Of a stretch of 64,000 bases of DNA, positions 6,062 through 13,676 are shown one piece after another; within the stretch, counting starts at the first letter, position 1; the number at the start of each line of letters is the position of its first letter. Under the pieces are notes generated by a model, which did not search any database, was not told where the DNA came from, and saw only the letters and a list, made by a program, of their open reading frames with translations. A program made the translations under genes and the position numbers. This stretch comes from a virus: positions 1-64,000 of the IMG/VR virus record IMGVR_UViG_3300028569_002801; one strand, written 5' to 3'.

Positions 6062-6247
6062 TTAGAGTTTCTTAACCTCGTAAACGTGTCCCGAATCTGA
6101 ATTGGTTTGGAAAATCTCTTTCATTTCTTCAGCCTCTTTTTCAGTTTCAAACTCCCAAACCTCAGTATCACTATTTAAAAGTATTACAGGAACTTTCCTA
6201 CTCATAGGGCTTGAATTCATTTTAACGTGTTTAACTATTACGTACAT
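6062..6247 (-). CDS. Hypothetical protein, 61 aa
   Basis: Complete small ORF with a TATTTAT motif at 6262-6268. The sequence suggests a small alpha/beta fold (VPVILLN, then an acidic helix EKEAEEMKEIF). It is followed by tRNA-Arg(UCU). Function unknown. Confidence 0.65.
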   Translation of the reverse strand: MYVIVKHVKMNSSPMSRKVPVILLNSDTEVWEFETEKEAEEMKEIFQTNSDSGHVYEVKKL

Positions 6248-6275
6248 ATCTTTATTTTTTTATAAATATAAGAAA

Positions 6276-6308
6276 TAAAAAACCCCCAGTCAATAAAGAA
6301 AGGGGGGG
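6276..6308 (-). terminator. Intrinsic terminator, minus strand
   Basis: On the minus strand a CCCCC...GGGGG stem with a 15-nt loop is followed by TTTTTT. It ends the 9735-6329 virion-protein group. Confidence 0.7.
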
Positions 6309-6328
6309 ATTATTAAACATAATTAGTA

Positions 6329-6628
6329 TTATCTACCAATAACTATCTGATCAAAATTAATGTCGTTTGCTCCTTTCATTTTACCTTCAACCTCATCGTA
6401 CATATATGATTTTACAACTGCAGTTACAGATTGTTCCGCTTGTGCAATTTTGGTTTCCATCCAATCCTCAAGTTCATCACCTTCTTCCATTAACTCCCAC
6501 ATTTTATAACATAGTGTTGCCATTGTAAAAAGTTGTTGTTTCGCCATATAAGAACCGTCCTGATTATTTTCCTTAAGGATCTTAACCATTCGTTCCAATT
6601 GTTTTTCTGTTATAATAATTTTGCTCAT
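6329..6628 (-). CDS. Probable head-packaged protein with [L/I]xE leader, 99 aa
   Basis: Begins with the leader IIITEKQLERMVKILKE, giving a candidate cleavage after LKE (residue 20). The [IL]TE-x4-R start is shared with the proteins at 7449, 9735 and 43333. The mature part is an acidic helical domain (MWELMEEGDELEDWME). Its ATG overlaps the stop of the upstream gene by one base (TAATG), implying translational coupling. Capsid packaging is inferred from the leader; the function of the body is unknown. Confidence 0.7.
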   Translation of the reverse strand: MSKIIITEKQLERMVKILKENNQDGSYMAKQQLFTMATLCYKMWELMEEGDELEDWMETKIAQAEQSVTAVVKSYMYDEVEGKMKGANDINFDQIVIGR

Positions 6629-7449
6629 TAGTAAGTTATATTAGTACATTTTTTAGCCTCACATGCTTTTATTGCTTTAGAATTACAATATTTCATATCT
6701 TTATTTGGTCCAGGCATACAATTTAAAGATTTAGGACATTCAATTATGCGTTTATATCCTTGTGTTGTGTCGTTTGTTCTTATATGCCATGTACATCCCT
6801 CAACAAACCCATCTTTATCTAAATTAATATTGTCTTTCAGATCTGTATCATCTTTTTGTCCAACCCCAATACACTTATTAAATTTATTATAATCAGGAAC
6901 AGGAACCATTATAATGTGATCGTAAACACATTTTTTTAATGTATCACAATTAACATCATCTAACATTTTTTTAGGGTCATCAAACTTTAAATCATTGTCT
7001 TGTTTTTGATTATTATCATCATCACATTTACAATCAGGTAAATCAATACATCCTTCTTCTTGTAATGACATTAAAGTGTTGTAACCAACTTTACCGTCAA
7101 CAGTCAATTTGTTATCTTTTTGAAACTCTTTTACTGCATCTCTTGTATGTTGTCTAAATTTTCCATCACAACTATTTTTATCTTTTGCACAACCGGTGTT
7201 CATTCCACCACCTTCGTACTTTGCATTGTAACCACATTTAGCAAGTGCGTGTTGTATTTCTTTAACCGCATCGCCATTTGATCCGTATGCTGCCATTTTT
7301 CTTTTACAAATAATTTCACATAAATCATCACCTTCTTGAATTATTCCTCCTTCGTAAATTTCATTAAGATGTTGTGTTCTTGTTGCATAAGTATGCATTC
7401 CAATAATACGTTTTCTTTCTTGTTCGGTAATCAAAAAACTTTTATTCAT
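6628..7449 (-). CDS. Peptidoglycan-binding-domain virion protein with leader, 273 aa
   Basis: The leader FLITEQERKRIIGMH is followed by HLNE (residues 27-30), a candidate prohead-protease site. Residues about 50-130 match a PG_binding_1 domain (GSNGDAVKEIQHALAKCGY, then FQKDNKLTVDGKVGYNTLM), which binds cell-wall peptidoglycan. The C-terminal half is Cys-rich (over ten Cys), unusual for a cytoplasmic protein and consistent with extracellular or virion residence. It may be ejected with DNA to act at the wall. It forms an operon with the 6329 gene. Confidence 0.75.
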   Translation of the reverse strand: MNKSFLITEQERKRIIGMHTYATRTQHLNEIYEGGIIQEGDDLCEIICKRKMAAYGSNGDAVKEIQHALAKCGYNAKYEGGGMNTGCAKDKNSCDGKFRQHTRDAVKEFQKDNKLTVDGKVGYNTLMSLQEEGCIDLPDCKCDDDNNQKQDNDLKFDDPKKMLDDVNCDTLKKCVYDHIIMVPVPDYNKFNKCIGVGQKDDTDLKDNINLDKDGFVEGCTWHIRTNDTTQGYKRIIECPKSLNCMPGPNKDMKYCNSKAIKACEAKKCTNITY

Positions 7450-7460
7450 CTAATATAGTA

Positions 7461-7943
7461 TTAAGCGGATTTAACGGTTTCTAAAAACCCCTGATTTATT
7501 CCTTTCAGTTGGGATATCGCTTCAGAGTATGCTTTCATACCTTCATTTAATTTTTCCATTCTATTTTCAATATCTTCTCCTCGTCTTGTTGTTCCTAATT
7601 TTTCAACTCTTTTTTCAACTTTTTCTTTGTTTGCTTCATCATATAAAAGCGACAAATCGTTTTCCATTTCAGTTAATTCATTTTGCATTGAGTTTGCTCT
7701 GTTTCTAACTCTACTATATGCCGCCTCAAGTGCAGGATTTAATTGGGATCCTCCAGCAAATGTTGATCCAAGATTTTGTCCAAACGTTTTAAATCGACTA
7801 AAGAACCCTGCAGCGTTTGCCTTTAATCTATCCCACCATCCTTCATTTAATGGTTCAATTCTTTGTTTACTTTCTTGAATAAATCTTTTTTCTGCAATTT
7901 TATTCAATTCTTGCATTTGTCTAATTTTTGTGTAACTTTTCAT
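7461..7943 (-). CDS. Coiled-coil virion protein with leader, 160 aa
   Basis: The N-terminal basic helix has IQE (22-24) and LNE (32-34, followed by GWWDRLK), both candidate protease sites. The body (70-160) is helical and heptad-like. No enzyme motif. A TATTTAT motif lies at 7959-7965. The aromatic sequence GWWDRLKANAAGFFSRFK just after the second site could be a membrane-active or DNA-associated segment. Packaging is inferred. Confidence 0.65.
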   Translation of the reverse strand: MKSYTKIRQMQELNKIAEKRFIQESKQRIEPLNEGWWDRLKANAAGFFSRFKTFGQNLGSTFAGGSQLNPALEAAYSRVRNRANSMQNELTEMENDLSLLYDEANKEKVEKRVEKLGTTRRGEDIENRMEKLNEGMKAYSEAISQLKGINQGFLETVKSA

Positions 7944-7983
7944 TTTTACTTTTTTAATATAAATAGTTTATTGTTTTATAAAT

Positions 7984-8352
7984 TTACCATGATTTACATG
8001 CCCAATATCTTGGTTTCCATCTTGGTCCAGGAGTATCGCAGTTCATTCTTGCCCTAAACGATTTTCTACGTTCAGGATTATTCTTTTTTATAACCATTCG
8101 TTTACCATGTGCTGATTTACCACCAAACCCAAAGTTTACTTTAACAACCTTTCCTTTGTCGTTTTTAACGTACACCTTGAACTTTTTAATGTCTCCTTGC
8201 ATAATCTTACCAAGTTGAATATTTCTTCCCTGATACTCAGCCTCGTTTAAAAAATTAACTTCTTCAACCGATCCAAATATGTCCTCATAGATTAAAGAAT
8301 CATTAATAAATTCTTCGTTTAATACTTTTTTTATGATTTGGTTAATGTTCAT
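7984..8352 (-). CDS. Probable head-packaged protein with leader, 122 aa
   Basis: Very short leader MNINQIIKKVLNE (LNE at 11-13). The C-terminus is basic, with an aromatic-Cys signature (RKSFRARMNCDTPGP, then RYWACKSW) that I recall as recurring in environmental phage proteins but cannot assign to a named family. A TATTTAT motif at 8358-8364 ends about 5 nt before the ATG. Confidence 0.65.
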   Translation of the reverse strand: MNINQIIKKVLNEEFINDSLIYEDIFGSVEEVNFLNEAEYQGRNIQLGKIMQGDIKKFKVYVKNDKGKVVKVNFGFGGKSAHGKRMVIKKNNPERRKSFRARMNCDTPGPRWKPRYWACKSW

Positions 8353-8355
8353 ATT

Positions 8356-9735
8356 TTATAAATATGGTTTAATAAATTTATCGAATCTAGTATCAGGAGC
8401 GTCAGGGTTACCGGCTTTCAATGCTAACTTGAAGAATTCGTCATTTGGGTCAATTTGTTTACTTGGGAAGATACCTTTTGGATCATACTCTTTATTTACT
8501 TGTTGTTGTAAAACTTTTGTAATTTTATTATTTGTGTCCCAATATATTTTCCACCTAACAACAGGTCTAACGTATGGTTGACCATTTACGTTCATTTGAT
8601 ATTTAATCTCGTAACTAGACATGTGTGAGTCTGCCGATTTTTTATCTTTGTCTACCTGAAGTTGTACCTGACCACACGAATCAAAGGTGTTTGCTTGTGC
8701 TCCAGCATTTAATGAGTTTTTACCGTTACAGAAATAAGCGCCGGTTAATACAAACCCATCTCTACCTAATTTTTTGAACTCATCAATATTATTTGGTATT
8801 TTACCTCCAATTGGGTCTTTTGGTGTATTATCTGTTGAGCTACTTGATGCCGTTGCACATACATCCATTTCTACTATTACGACTTGTCCCGGATTTTTGT
8901 ATTTTGACGTGTCTCTTGTCGAGTCGATGTTACCTCCTGTATCAACAGTATAACCAACAACTTGTGCAGTCACATTTGGTCCAAAATTTAATTTTATTGC
9001 CGGTAACTGTTTTTGTAGTTCAGCATATAAACCATTGGCTCTTTGAACCGCAAGTTCCTTGTTTTTAAGTCCGTCTGATGCACTATAAGAAACATTATCA
9101 GGATATGGTTGAACATTATAATTATTGTCCATTTCAGGTTTTATAACCTTAGAATACTTGTTACTTGCCCCACCTATAAGTTTAATTCCAGCAATGTACG
9201 CCTTACCCGCAGCATAGTCTTTACTAACTGCCGGATTATTTTGTAATTCAGCTTTAACTTTATTAATAAAATTTGTAATGTTTGCAGGATTTGACGTTAC
9301 TTTGGCAGCAAAACTACCTATCACAGTTATCTTCGTACAATTAGCACCAAGAGCTGAAGGTGATACACCATCAATAATTGTTTGTCCTCCTGCGGTTACT
9401 CCACTATCCATACCACCACTTGTCGATTGTTGTGTTCCTAAATTTTGTTGTGTGGTACCACCACCTGTACCTGTTGAACAACCTGCAGGTTCTCCAAAGA
9501 CTCTTGTACAAATAGCCTCAATTCCTTTTGGGTTAGTTTGTTCTCTCCAATTAGGCGTTAATCCTTCTGATTTAGATGCGTAATAATATTTATTACCTTC
9601 TTTTTTATATTGATAAGGGTCACCCTTTCCTCCTTGCTTAACTTCTTGTTCTGAAAGAACTTGTTTTATTGCTTGTTTATGTAAACCTAAAATTCTATTT
9701 TTTTCACTTTCAGTGATTATAAACTTATTTCTCAT
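8356..9735 (-). CDS. Large virion protein with leader and possible OmpA-like domain, 459 aa
   Basis: The leader IITESEKNRILGLHKQ continues to VLSE (LSE at 27-29). A low-complexity Gly/Thr/Gln linker (residues 90-120) follows. Residues about 165-290 resemble an OmpA-like peptidoglycan-binding domain (IKLIGGASN, then NKELAVQRANGLYAELQ), but the core is divergent. With the adjacent PG-binding protein, it suggests that several packaged proteins act at the host wall. A TATTTAT motif lies at 9748-9754. The annotation is tentative. Confidence 0.65.
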   Translation of the reverse strand: MRNKFIITESEKNRILGLHKQAIKQVLSEQEVKQGGKGDPYQYKKEGNKYYYASKSEGLTPNWREQTNPKGIEAICTRVFGEPAGCSTGTGGGTTQQNLGTQQSTSGGMDSGVTAGGQTIIDGVSPSALGANCTKITVIGSFAAKVTSNPANITNFINKVKAELQNNPAVSKDYAAGKAYIAGIKLIGGASNKYSKVIKPEMDNNYNVQPYPDNVSYSASDGLKNKELAVQRANGLYAELQKQLPAIKLNFGPNVTAQVVGYTVDTGGNIDSTRDTSKYKNPGQVVIVEMDVCATASSSSTDNTPKDPIGGKIPNNIDEFKKLGRDGFVLTGAYFCNGKNSLNAGAQANTFDSCGQVQLQVDKDKKSADSHMSSYEIKYQMNVNGQPYVRPVVRWKIYWDTNNKITKVLQQQVNKEYDPKGIFPSKQIDPNDEFFKLALKAGNPDAPDTRFDKFIKPYL

Positions 9736-9764
9736 GATGTTTTTTTAATAAATATCACATAAAT

Positions 9765-9789
9765 AAAAAAAGGTGAGATTTCTCTCACC
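9765..9789 (-). terminator. Intrinsic terminator, minus strand
   Basis: GGTGAGA-GAAA-TCTCACC followed by seven T on the minus strand. It separates the 9855-10121 gene from the virion-protein group beginning at 9735. Confidence 0.85.
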
Positions 9790-9854
9790 TTTCAGGGCCG
9801 AAACGGATTATGTTTCGAACTACCACCACTTTGTTTTAAAGAGAAACAAAGAAA

Positions 9855-10121
9855 CTACCCCTCTAACTTGGATTTTGCAACCACCATTTCAGCCATGGAC
9901 ACCTCCTTTGCTAGACCGATTACCATACACTCCTTTAACATTTGTGCCGGTACGTGAATCAAAAAGTCTTTCCCGTTAAACGTTGAAAGGTTATCACCTA
10001 ACTCTATGGATGCGTGTATCATTTTTAAAAACAATTTGAACTGTACGTCATCCATAAATGTCTCATTCAAAACTTCCCCGTATTTAGGGTGAACAATCGT
10101 TACGTGTTTTAGTGTTGCCAT
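9855..10121 (-). CDS. Hypothetical protein, 88 aa
   Basis: Complete ORF and no recognised domain. Mostly helical prediction, no membrane segment. It lies 41 nt 3' of the 10163-10582 gene and upstream of a terminator, so the two are probably cotranscribed from the promoter at 10587-10617. Confidence 0.65.
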   Translation of the reverse strand: MATLKHVTIVHPKYGEVLNETFMDDVQFKLFLKMIHASIELGDNLSTFNGKDFLIHVPAQMLKECMVIGLAKEVSMAEMVVAKSKLEG

Positions 10122-10162
10122 ATCTTTGATTTATGTAAATGTAATACCTTTTTTTTAAATTA

Positions 10163-10582
10163 TCAAATTTCTTTGTACTCAATTTTTGAAATAACTATAT
10201 TCATTTCACGGTTATCAATTCCAAAATATTTTAGTTCTTGTGTTACTGCACCTAAAATAGCGTTTCTGTAGTATTTGTTGTGTGTTTTAGCGTTTCGTTG
10301 ACAATAACGGTTACTTCCATAATAAAAGTATTCTCCCTGAGATCTCATATCAACAATGACATCAATTTCGTATACGTATTTTTCTTTATTTTCTAACCAT
10401 TGTGTATGTCTGTGTGAATACTTTCTAACTGATTTAATTTTAATCACTGAGTTATTTAGATCACTATCCAAATAATACCCATCATTTTGTAATGGTCTAA
10501 TTAACATATTTTTAGTTAGTTTTTTAACAGACTTAATGTGTGTGTCTGAGATTGCCTTTCCTATTTTGTCCCCGTTTTCCAT
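10163..10582 (-). CDS. Hypothetical protein under a host-type promoter, 139 aa
   Basis: ATG at 10582, about 4 nt after a perfect Bacteroidota -7 box. The protein is basic and Tyr-rich (GYYLDSDL, EYFYYGSNRYCQRN). No family recognised. The promoter type suggests transcription by unmodified host RNA polymerase early in infection. Confidence 0.75.
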   Translation of the reverse strand: MENGDKIGKAISDTHIKSVKKLTKNMLIRPLQNDGYYLDSDLNNSVIKIKSVRKYSHRHTQWLENKEKYVYEIDVIVDMRSQGEYFYYGSNRYCQRNAKTHNKYYRNAILGAVTQELKYFGIDNREMNIVISKIEYKEI

Positions 10583-10586
10583 ACAT

Positions 10587-10617
10587 CAAAGATAGAAAAA
10601 AAAATTTAATGCACAAA
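10587..10617 (-). promoter_or_regulatory. Bacteroidota-type promoter
   Basis: Minus strand TTTG (10614-10617), 19 nt, TATCTTTG (10587-10594): an exact match to TTTG-N19-TAnnTTTG. It overlaps the T-run of the upstream terminator, so one transcription unit ends where the next begins. Confidence 0.85.
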
Positions 10618-10647
10618 AAAATGGATACAAATATTATCTGTATCCAT
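10614..10647 (-). terminator. Intrinsic terminator, minus strand
   Basis: ATGGATAC (11-nt loop) GTATCCAT followed by seven T on the minus strand. It ends the small-gene operon 11434-10780. Confidence 0.85.
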
Positions 10648-10779
10648 CAATTTTTTTCCTTATAAGATTTTAAACCTAAAAATAAAAACCTGAGATTACA
10701 GTTTTTGTTGAGAATCTTTAGAGTCATTATTGTTTCTACTCTTATCCACCATCTTTTGAATGGTATTTCTCAGTGACGA

Positions 10780-11106
10780 TTATTTAGGTGAATCACTCCT
10801 TGAGGTACTAGCTACTCTCTCATTACTCAACTCTCTTCGAGACTGCCGTCCCAACTCTTCCTTGCGGGAATAGAGGTTTTTGGTAAGAATATCGTTAAAC
10901 TTGCGGTTTAAACGATGCAATGAACGGCTCATTACTATGTAGTCACCTTTCACTATTACCTGACGAACACTTTTGCTTTTTAGTTTTAGTTTTACCTTTT
11001 CCATAAAAGTTTTTGTGTTGTGGATTGACCAAAGCAGTGGTCCGTCTTTCAGATTCGTTGTCTTTTGAACAACGAAATACCAAACTGCTTCGTGAAATGT
11101 CCCCAT
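10780..11106 (-). CDS. Hypothetical basic protein, 108 aa
   Basis: ATG at 11106, 1 nt after the stop of the upstream gene. Strongly basic (KVKLKLKSKSVRQVIVKGDY, SLHRLNRKF), with a Ser/Arg-rich C-terminus. Possibly nucleic-acid binding; no family recognised. It is the last gene before the terminator at 10614-10647. Codon and base composition are slightly GC-richer than the structural genes. Confidence 0.65.
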   Translation of the reverse strand: MGTFHEAVWYFVVQKTTNLKDGPLLWSIHNTKTFMEKVKLKLKSKSVRQVIVKGDYIVMSRSLHRLNRKFNDILTKNLYSRKEELGRQSRRELSNERVASTSRSDSPK

Positions 11107-11107
11107 C

Positions 11108-11296
11108 TCAATATTTCAAGACTACTTCGAGATTTAACCTTTGGTAAGGTTCAATCAAGGTTAGTAACAACACCACTTGTACACCAACATACCTTTCGGT
11201 TTTAAGTATCCTATCATAATGGAACACGCAATAATAAAATTGGATAACCTTATTTTTTGCAATATCCCTACGAGTTATTCCTATTGATGTTCCCAT
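11108..11296 (-). CDS. Hypothetical protein, 62 aa
   Basis: The start at 11296 (MGTSIGITRRD) is preferred; an in-frame Met at 11314 adds six residues. Alpha/beta pattern with a hydrophobic strand (VGVQVVLLLTLI) but no clear membrane segment. Middle gene of a closely spaced run. Confidence 0.55.
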   Translation of the reverse strand: MGTSIGITRRDIAKNKVIQFYYCVFHYDRILKTERYVGVQVVLLLTLIEPYQRLNLEVVLKY

Positions 11297-11323
11297 CTCA
11301 AACTGACAACCCACATTGCCAAT

Positions 11324-11434
11324 TCATCTAACCACTTTCCCTACAGCGTTGCCCTCGGTACTAAAGATTAAACGGTATCCCGCTTGTGTACTCAATCTCA
11401 ACAAGTCCGAAGACTCACCAAGACGCAAACCCAT
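11324..11434 (-). CDS. Small hypothetical protein, 36 aa
   Basis: Short frame with a balanced, soluble-looking sequence (GLRLGESSDLLRLSTQAGYR). First coding frame downstream of the promoter at 11622-11653, followed closely by two other small genes. Support is positional. Confidence 0.45.
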   Translation of the reverse strand: MGLRLGESSDLLRLSTQAGYRLIFSTEGNAVGKVVR

Positions 11435-11596
11435 TACACGTTAGGTTCACTTTATCCTACTTTCGTAGTTTATTTTAATGGACCATACACGGCCCAATGA
11501 CTTAATTTAGTTTCACTCTTAAAGTAAGGGAGGTGTTAAGTCTCTCTTTTAAATGTGACGACTGTTTCGGTCGGATTTAGATTTTCAAAGAACGTT

Positions 11597-11612
11597 TCAG
11601 GACTTTTCCTGA
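11597..11612 (-). promoter_or_regulatory. 5'-leader hairpin (copy 2)
   Basis: TCAGGA-AAAG-TCCTGA beginning 9 nt after the -7 box. Same size and position as the hairpin at 11856-11871, with one compensated base-pair change (T-A to C-G), which supports formation in RNA. Confidence 0.6.
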
Positions 11613-11621
11613 TTTGTTTTA

Positions 11622-11653
11622 CAAAGTTAAGTCTTTTTTTTTATTTAGACAAG
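11622..11653 (-). promoter_or_regulatory. Bacteroidota-type promoter for the 11434-10780 operon
   Basis: Minus strand CTTG (11650-11653), 20 nt, TAACTTTG (11622-11629): one mismatch in the -33 element. It is followed by TAAAACAAA and a hairpin, as at 11880. Confidence 0.65.
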
Positions 11654-11671
11654 TACTTTATGAACTTTTTT

Positions 11672-11818
11672 TTAAACTTTTTCTACGTACACCTCGTGTG
11701 TTCCGTATTTGTTAGCTTGATCAGTAGCAAACTCACCGTTAGGTGTGTAAAACTTCTCCCCTTTTGCTCCGTAGTAGTAGTACATTACGTTCTCAACCAC
11801 TTCAGTGTTTTCACCCAT
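11672..11818 (-). CDS. Small hypothetical protein, 48 aa
   Basis: ATG at 11818, TAA at 11672. Contains a run of four Tyr (MYYYYGAKGEKF) and reads as a compact soluble domain. It has its own promoter (11880-11911) and an RNA hairpin in its leader. Likely an early small protein; function unknown. Confidence 0.65.
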   Translation of the reverse strand: MGENTEVVENVMYYYYGAKGEKFYTPNGEFATDQANKYGTHEVYVEKV

Positions 11819-11855
11819 TTTTTTTGAGTTTAAAGGTTAATATTTCAATTTATTG

Positions 11856-11871
11856 TTAGGACGTTTCCTAA
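11856..11871 (-). promoter_or_regulatory. 5'-leader hairpin (copy 1)
   Basis: TTAGGA-AACG-TCCTAA beginning 8 nt after the -7 box of the promoter at 11880. Such a 5'-terminal stem could stabilise the mRNA or be a protein or RNA target. Confidence 0.6.
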
Positions 11872-11879
11872 TTGTTTTA

Positions 11880-11911
11880 CAAATCTAATTATATTAAATT
11901 GTTTTGTCAAA
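11880..11911 (-). promoter_or_regulatory. Bacteroidota-type promoter
   Basis: Minus strand TTTG (11908-11911), 20 nt, TAGATTTG (11880-11887): an exact consensus match. Drives the 11672-11818 gene and possibly everything to the terminator at 10614. Confidence 0.8.
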
Positions 11912-12013
11912 TATTTAAATGAAAAAAATTGATTTTTTACGGAAGTAAATATAAATATAACTATGTACACCAAAAGTTACTTTAAAATACAAATTTTTTA
12001 TTCTTTTTAATTG

Positions 12014-12020
12014 TATTTAT
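12014..12020 (+). promoter_or_regulatory. TATTTAT (late-type) motif on the plus strand
   Basis: TATTTAT ends 5 nt before the ATG at 12026. It shows that the motif follows the gene's sense strand also for plus-strand genes. Confidence 0.5.
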
Positions 12021-12025
12021 ACTAT

Positions 12026-12382
12026 ATGAATATTTTTATACACGATAATCAATTTAGATGTAAGGTTTGCGTAACCCCTCAATCTGTTCAAGAAGGAATG
12101 AAACACAAAACATTCAACATGAATTTTAATGGTATGTTTTTTATTATGCCAAGTAATGGAAAACAAAGTTTTTGGATGTATGAGTGTATTGAAATGTTAG
12201 ATATAATATTCATAGATAATGATACTATAACAGAAGTACACCATAACTGTTTACCTTGTGATGATGAATATGCTTGTGAACAATATGGGGGGGTTGGTGA
12301 TAAGGTACTAGAAGTTGCTGGTGGTACTTGTCAAAAATTAGATATTAAAAAAGGTGACAAAATAAAAATGTCAATGTATTAA
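12026..12382 (+). CDS. DUF192 family protein, 118 aa
   Basis: Matches DUF192 along its length: GMKHKTF, GMFFIMP, QSFWMYECIEMLDIIFID (family FWMKNT...LDIxFID), then VLEVAGGTC and a closing GDKI. The family is widespread and of unknown biochemical role. Start set at ATG 12026 because the TATTTAT motif lies just upstream; the frame is open to a TTG at 12011. No signal peptide, unlike many bacterial members. The convergent minus-strand gene overlaps its stop by 4 nt. Confidence 0.85.
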   Translation: MNIFIHDNQFRCKVCVTPQSVQEGMKHKTFNMNFNGMFFIMPSNGKQSFWMYECIEMLDIIFIDNDTITEVHHNCLPCDDEYACEQYGGVGDKVLEVAGGTCQKLDIKKGDKIKMSMY

Positions 12383-12567
12383 TCGTTTTCATACTTCCAA
12401 ACCATATTTGTTGTGTAAGGTTTAAGAGTGAACCCATTATCTTTAATTAAGTTAATGTATTCAGTATCATTATTTGGTGTATCCACTTCCTCAACAATAA
12501 TATATTTTTGTTTTAAATATCTTTGTTCTAAAATTATGTTTACATTTTTAATAGTGCTTTTTTTCAT
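12379..12567 (-). CDS. Small protein with possible [L/I]xE leader, 62 aa
   Basis: The N-terminus KKSTIKNVNIILE has ILE at 12-14, a weaker instance of the packaging leader. The remainder is a small alpha/beta domain ending NMVWKYEND. A TATTTAT motif lies at 12573-12579. Function unknown. Confidence 0.55.
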   Translation of the reverse strand: MKKSTIKNVNIILEQRYLKQKYIIVEEVDTPNNDTEYINLIKDNGFTLKPYTTNMVWKYEND

Positions 12568-12593
12568 ATATAATAAATACCATTAAAAACAAA

Positions 12594-12617
12594 AAATCCA
12601 AAATTACTCTTGGATTT
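12594..12617 (-). terminator. Intrinsic terminator overlapping a stop codon
   Basis: AAATCCAA-GAGTAATT-TTGGATTT followed by a T-rich tract on the minus strand. The loop contains the TAA stop of the methyltransferase gene. Confidence 0.75.
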
Positions 12618-13455
12618 CCTCTGATACTGCCTGTAAGTTTTTAAAATACTCAACTCTTGTTTTTGCTACCTCAACATAGTTTGGTGATAGTTCAATACCC
12701 AACCAACGTCTTCCTAATATTTCCGCAGCAACTAAACTAGTTCCTGAACCAGCAAATGGATCTAAAATTATATCGTTTTTGTAGGACAATATTTTAATCG
12801 CCTTAGTTGGGATGTCCATTGAGAACGTTGCCTTGGTGAGTGATTTAGTATCTGCAAAGTAATTCCACTGACCAAAAACAAGTTCCATAAATTCCTTCTT
12901 ATCTTGTTCTTCATATACCACTTTCTTTTTTATGGTTCCATCCTCCTGTTCAATTTCAGTTGGTGTCCCTTTCCATTGTGGTTCTCCTTTAACTTTTTTG
13001 ATGTGTAATTTTTTATATGCCAAAATAACACATTCTTTTGGGTTATAAATATACGGGCTTGACGGGCTCATCCAAGATCCCCAAGCGGTTGTCTTACTAC
13101 GATGAGGTGATTGTTCTTCTAAATCTACAATCCCAAAGAACCCAAACCCAATTTCTTTCATTATTTGATACATCTCAGAAACAAAGAAAATTCTTCCTCC
13201 CTTCTTTTGTCTGTTGATTTCATATGGTATGTTTAACGCGATACGTCCGTCATCTTTCAAAACATTATACGCTTCTGTTAACCAATTTTTAGCAAACACC
13301 AAATACTCATCAAATGGTGCATCATCTTCGTGAACATCATAAGCAATACCAACACCATATGGTGGTGATGTAACAATCAAGTCAACACAACCTTCAGGTA
13401 ATGTTTTCATCACCTCAATACAGTCCCCATTTATTATTTTTCCTGTTTCTATCAT
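12604..13455 (-). CDS. DNA methyltransferase (beta-type, N4-C or N6-A), 283 aa
   Basis: Catalytic TSPPYG motif near the N-terminus (about residue 26) and the SAM-binding motif LDPFAGSGTS near the C-terminus: the order of beta-class amino-methyltransferases. Start taken at 13455, where ATGA overlaps the upstream stop; an in-frame Met at 13494 would overlap that gene by 43 nt. No restriction enzyme is adjacent, so it probably methylates phage DNA for protection or timing. Base specificity cannot be read from the sequence. Confidence 0.88.
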   Translation of the reverse strand: MIETGKIINGDCIEVMKTLPEGCVDLIVTSPPYGVGIAYDVHEDDAPFDEYLVFAKNWLTEAYNVLKDDGRIALNIPYEINRQKKGGRIFFVSEMYQIMKEIGFGFFGIVDLEEQSPHRSKTTAWGSWMSPSSPYIYNPKECVILAYKKLHIKKVKGEPQWKGTPTEIEQEDGTIKKKVVYEEQDKKEFMELVFGQWNYFADTKSLTKATFSMDIPTKAIKILSYKNDIILDPFAGSGTSLVAAEILGRRWLGIELSPNYVEVAKTRVEYFKNLQAVSEEIQE

Positions 13456-13676
13456 TTTTTCTCTAATGTTTCTATATGGTGTTGTAGATACCATAATGCT
13501 TTTTTTAAGTCCTCTAACTCTTTTTCTTTATTTTTTTTACCGGCTCTTGATATGTACTTAACAGTATTACCAAGTGAGAACCCTAAGTCCCAATTATCTA
13601 TCACCTTGATTGCTTCGTATGGGTTTGATTCTCCCCCATAATGTTCTGGGTGGTTTACTTGTTCATTTGTTTTCAT
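13452..13676 (-). CDS. DUF3310 family protein, 74 aa
   Basis: VNHPEHYGG at the N-terminus and GNTVKYISRAGKKNKEKELEDLKKA with WYLQ match the DUF3310 signature, common in phages and sometimes labelled nucleotide-kinase-like. The role is unknown. Overlaps both neighbours (ATGA with the methyltransferase), indicating one coupled operon. Confidence 0.85.
   Translation of the reverse strand: MKTNEQVNHPEHYGGESNPYEAIKVIDNWDLGFSLGNTVKYISRAGKKNKEKELEDLKKALWYLQHHIETLEKK

Larger units (their letters stand above)
11435..11671 (-). other. Long non-coding leader or candidate RNA
   Basis: About 180 nt between a predicted transcription start (about 11615) and the first plausible ORF (11434). No ORF of note is seen on either strand beyond shadows. 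The transcript would begin with the hairpin 11597-11612. It could be a regulatory leader or a small RNA. Confidence 0.45.

Noticed and set aside
10121-10128. TATCTTTG on the plus strand as a promoter
   Set aside because: No TTTG at 19-21 nt upstream and no plus-strand gene follows.
11555-11827. 90-codon plus-strand ORF
   Set aside because: Antisense to a small gene with its own promoter and leader hairpin; Phe/Val-rich shadow composition.
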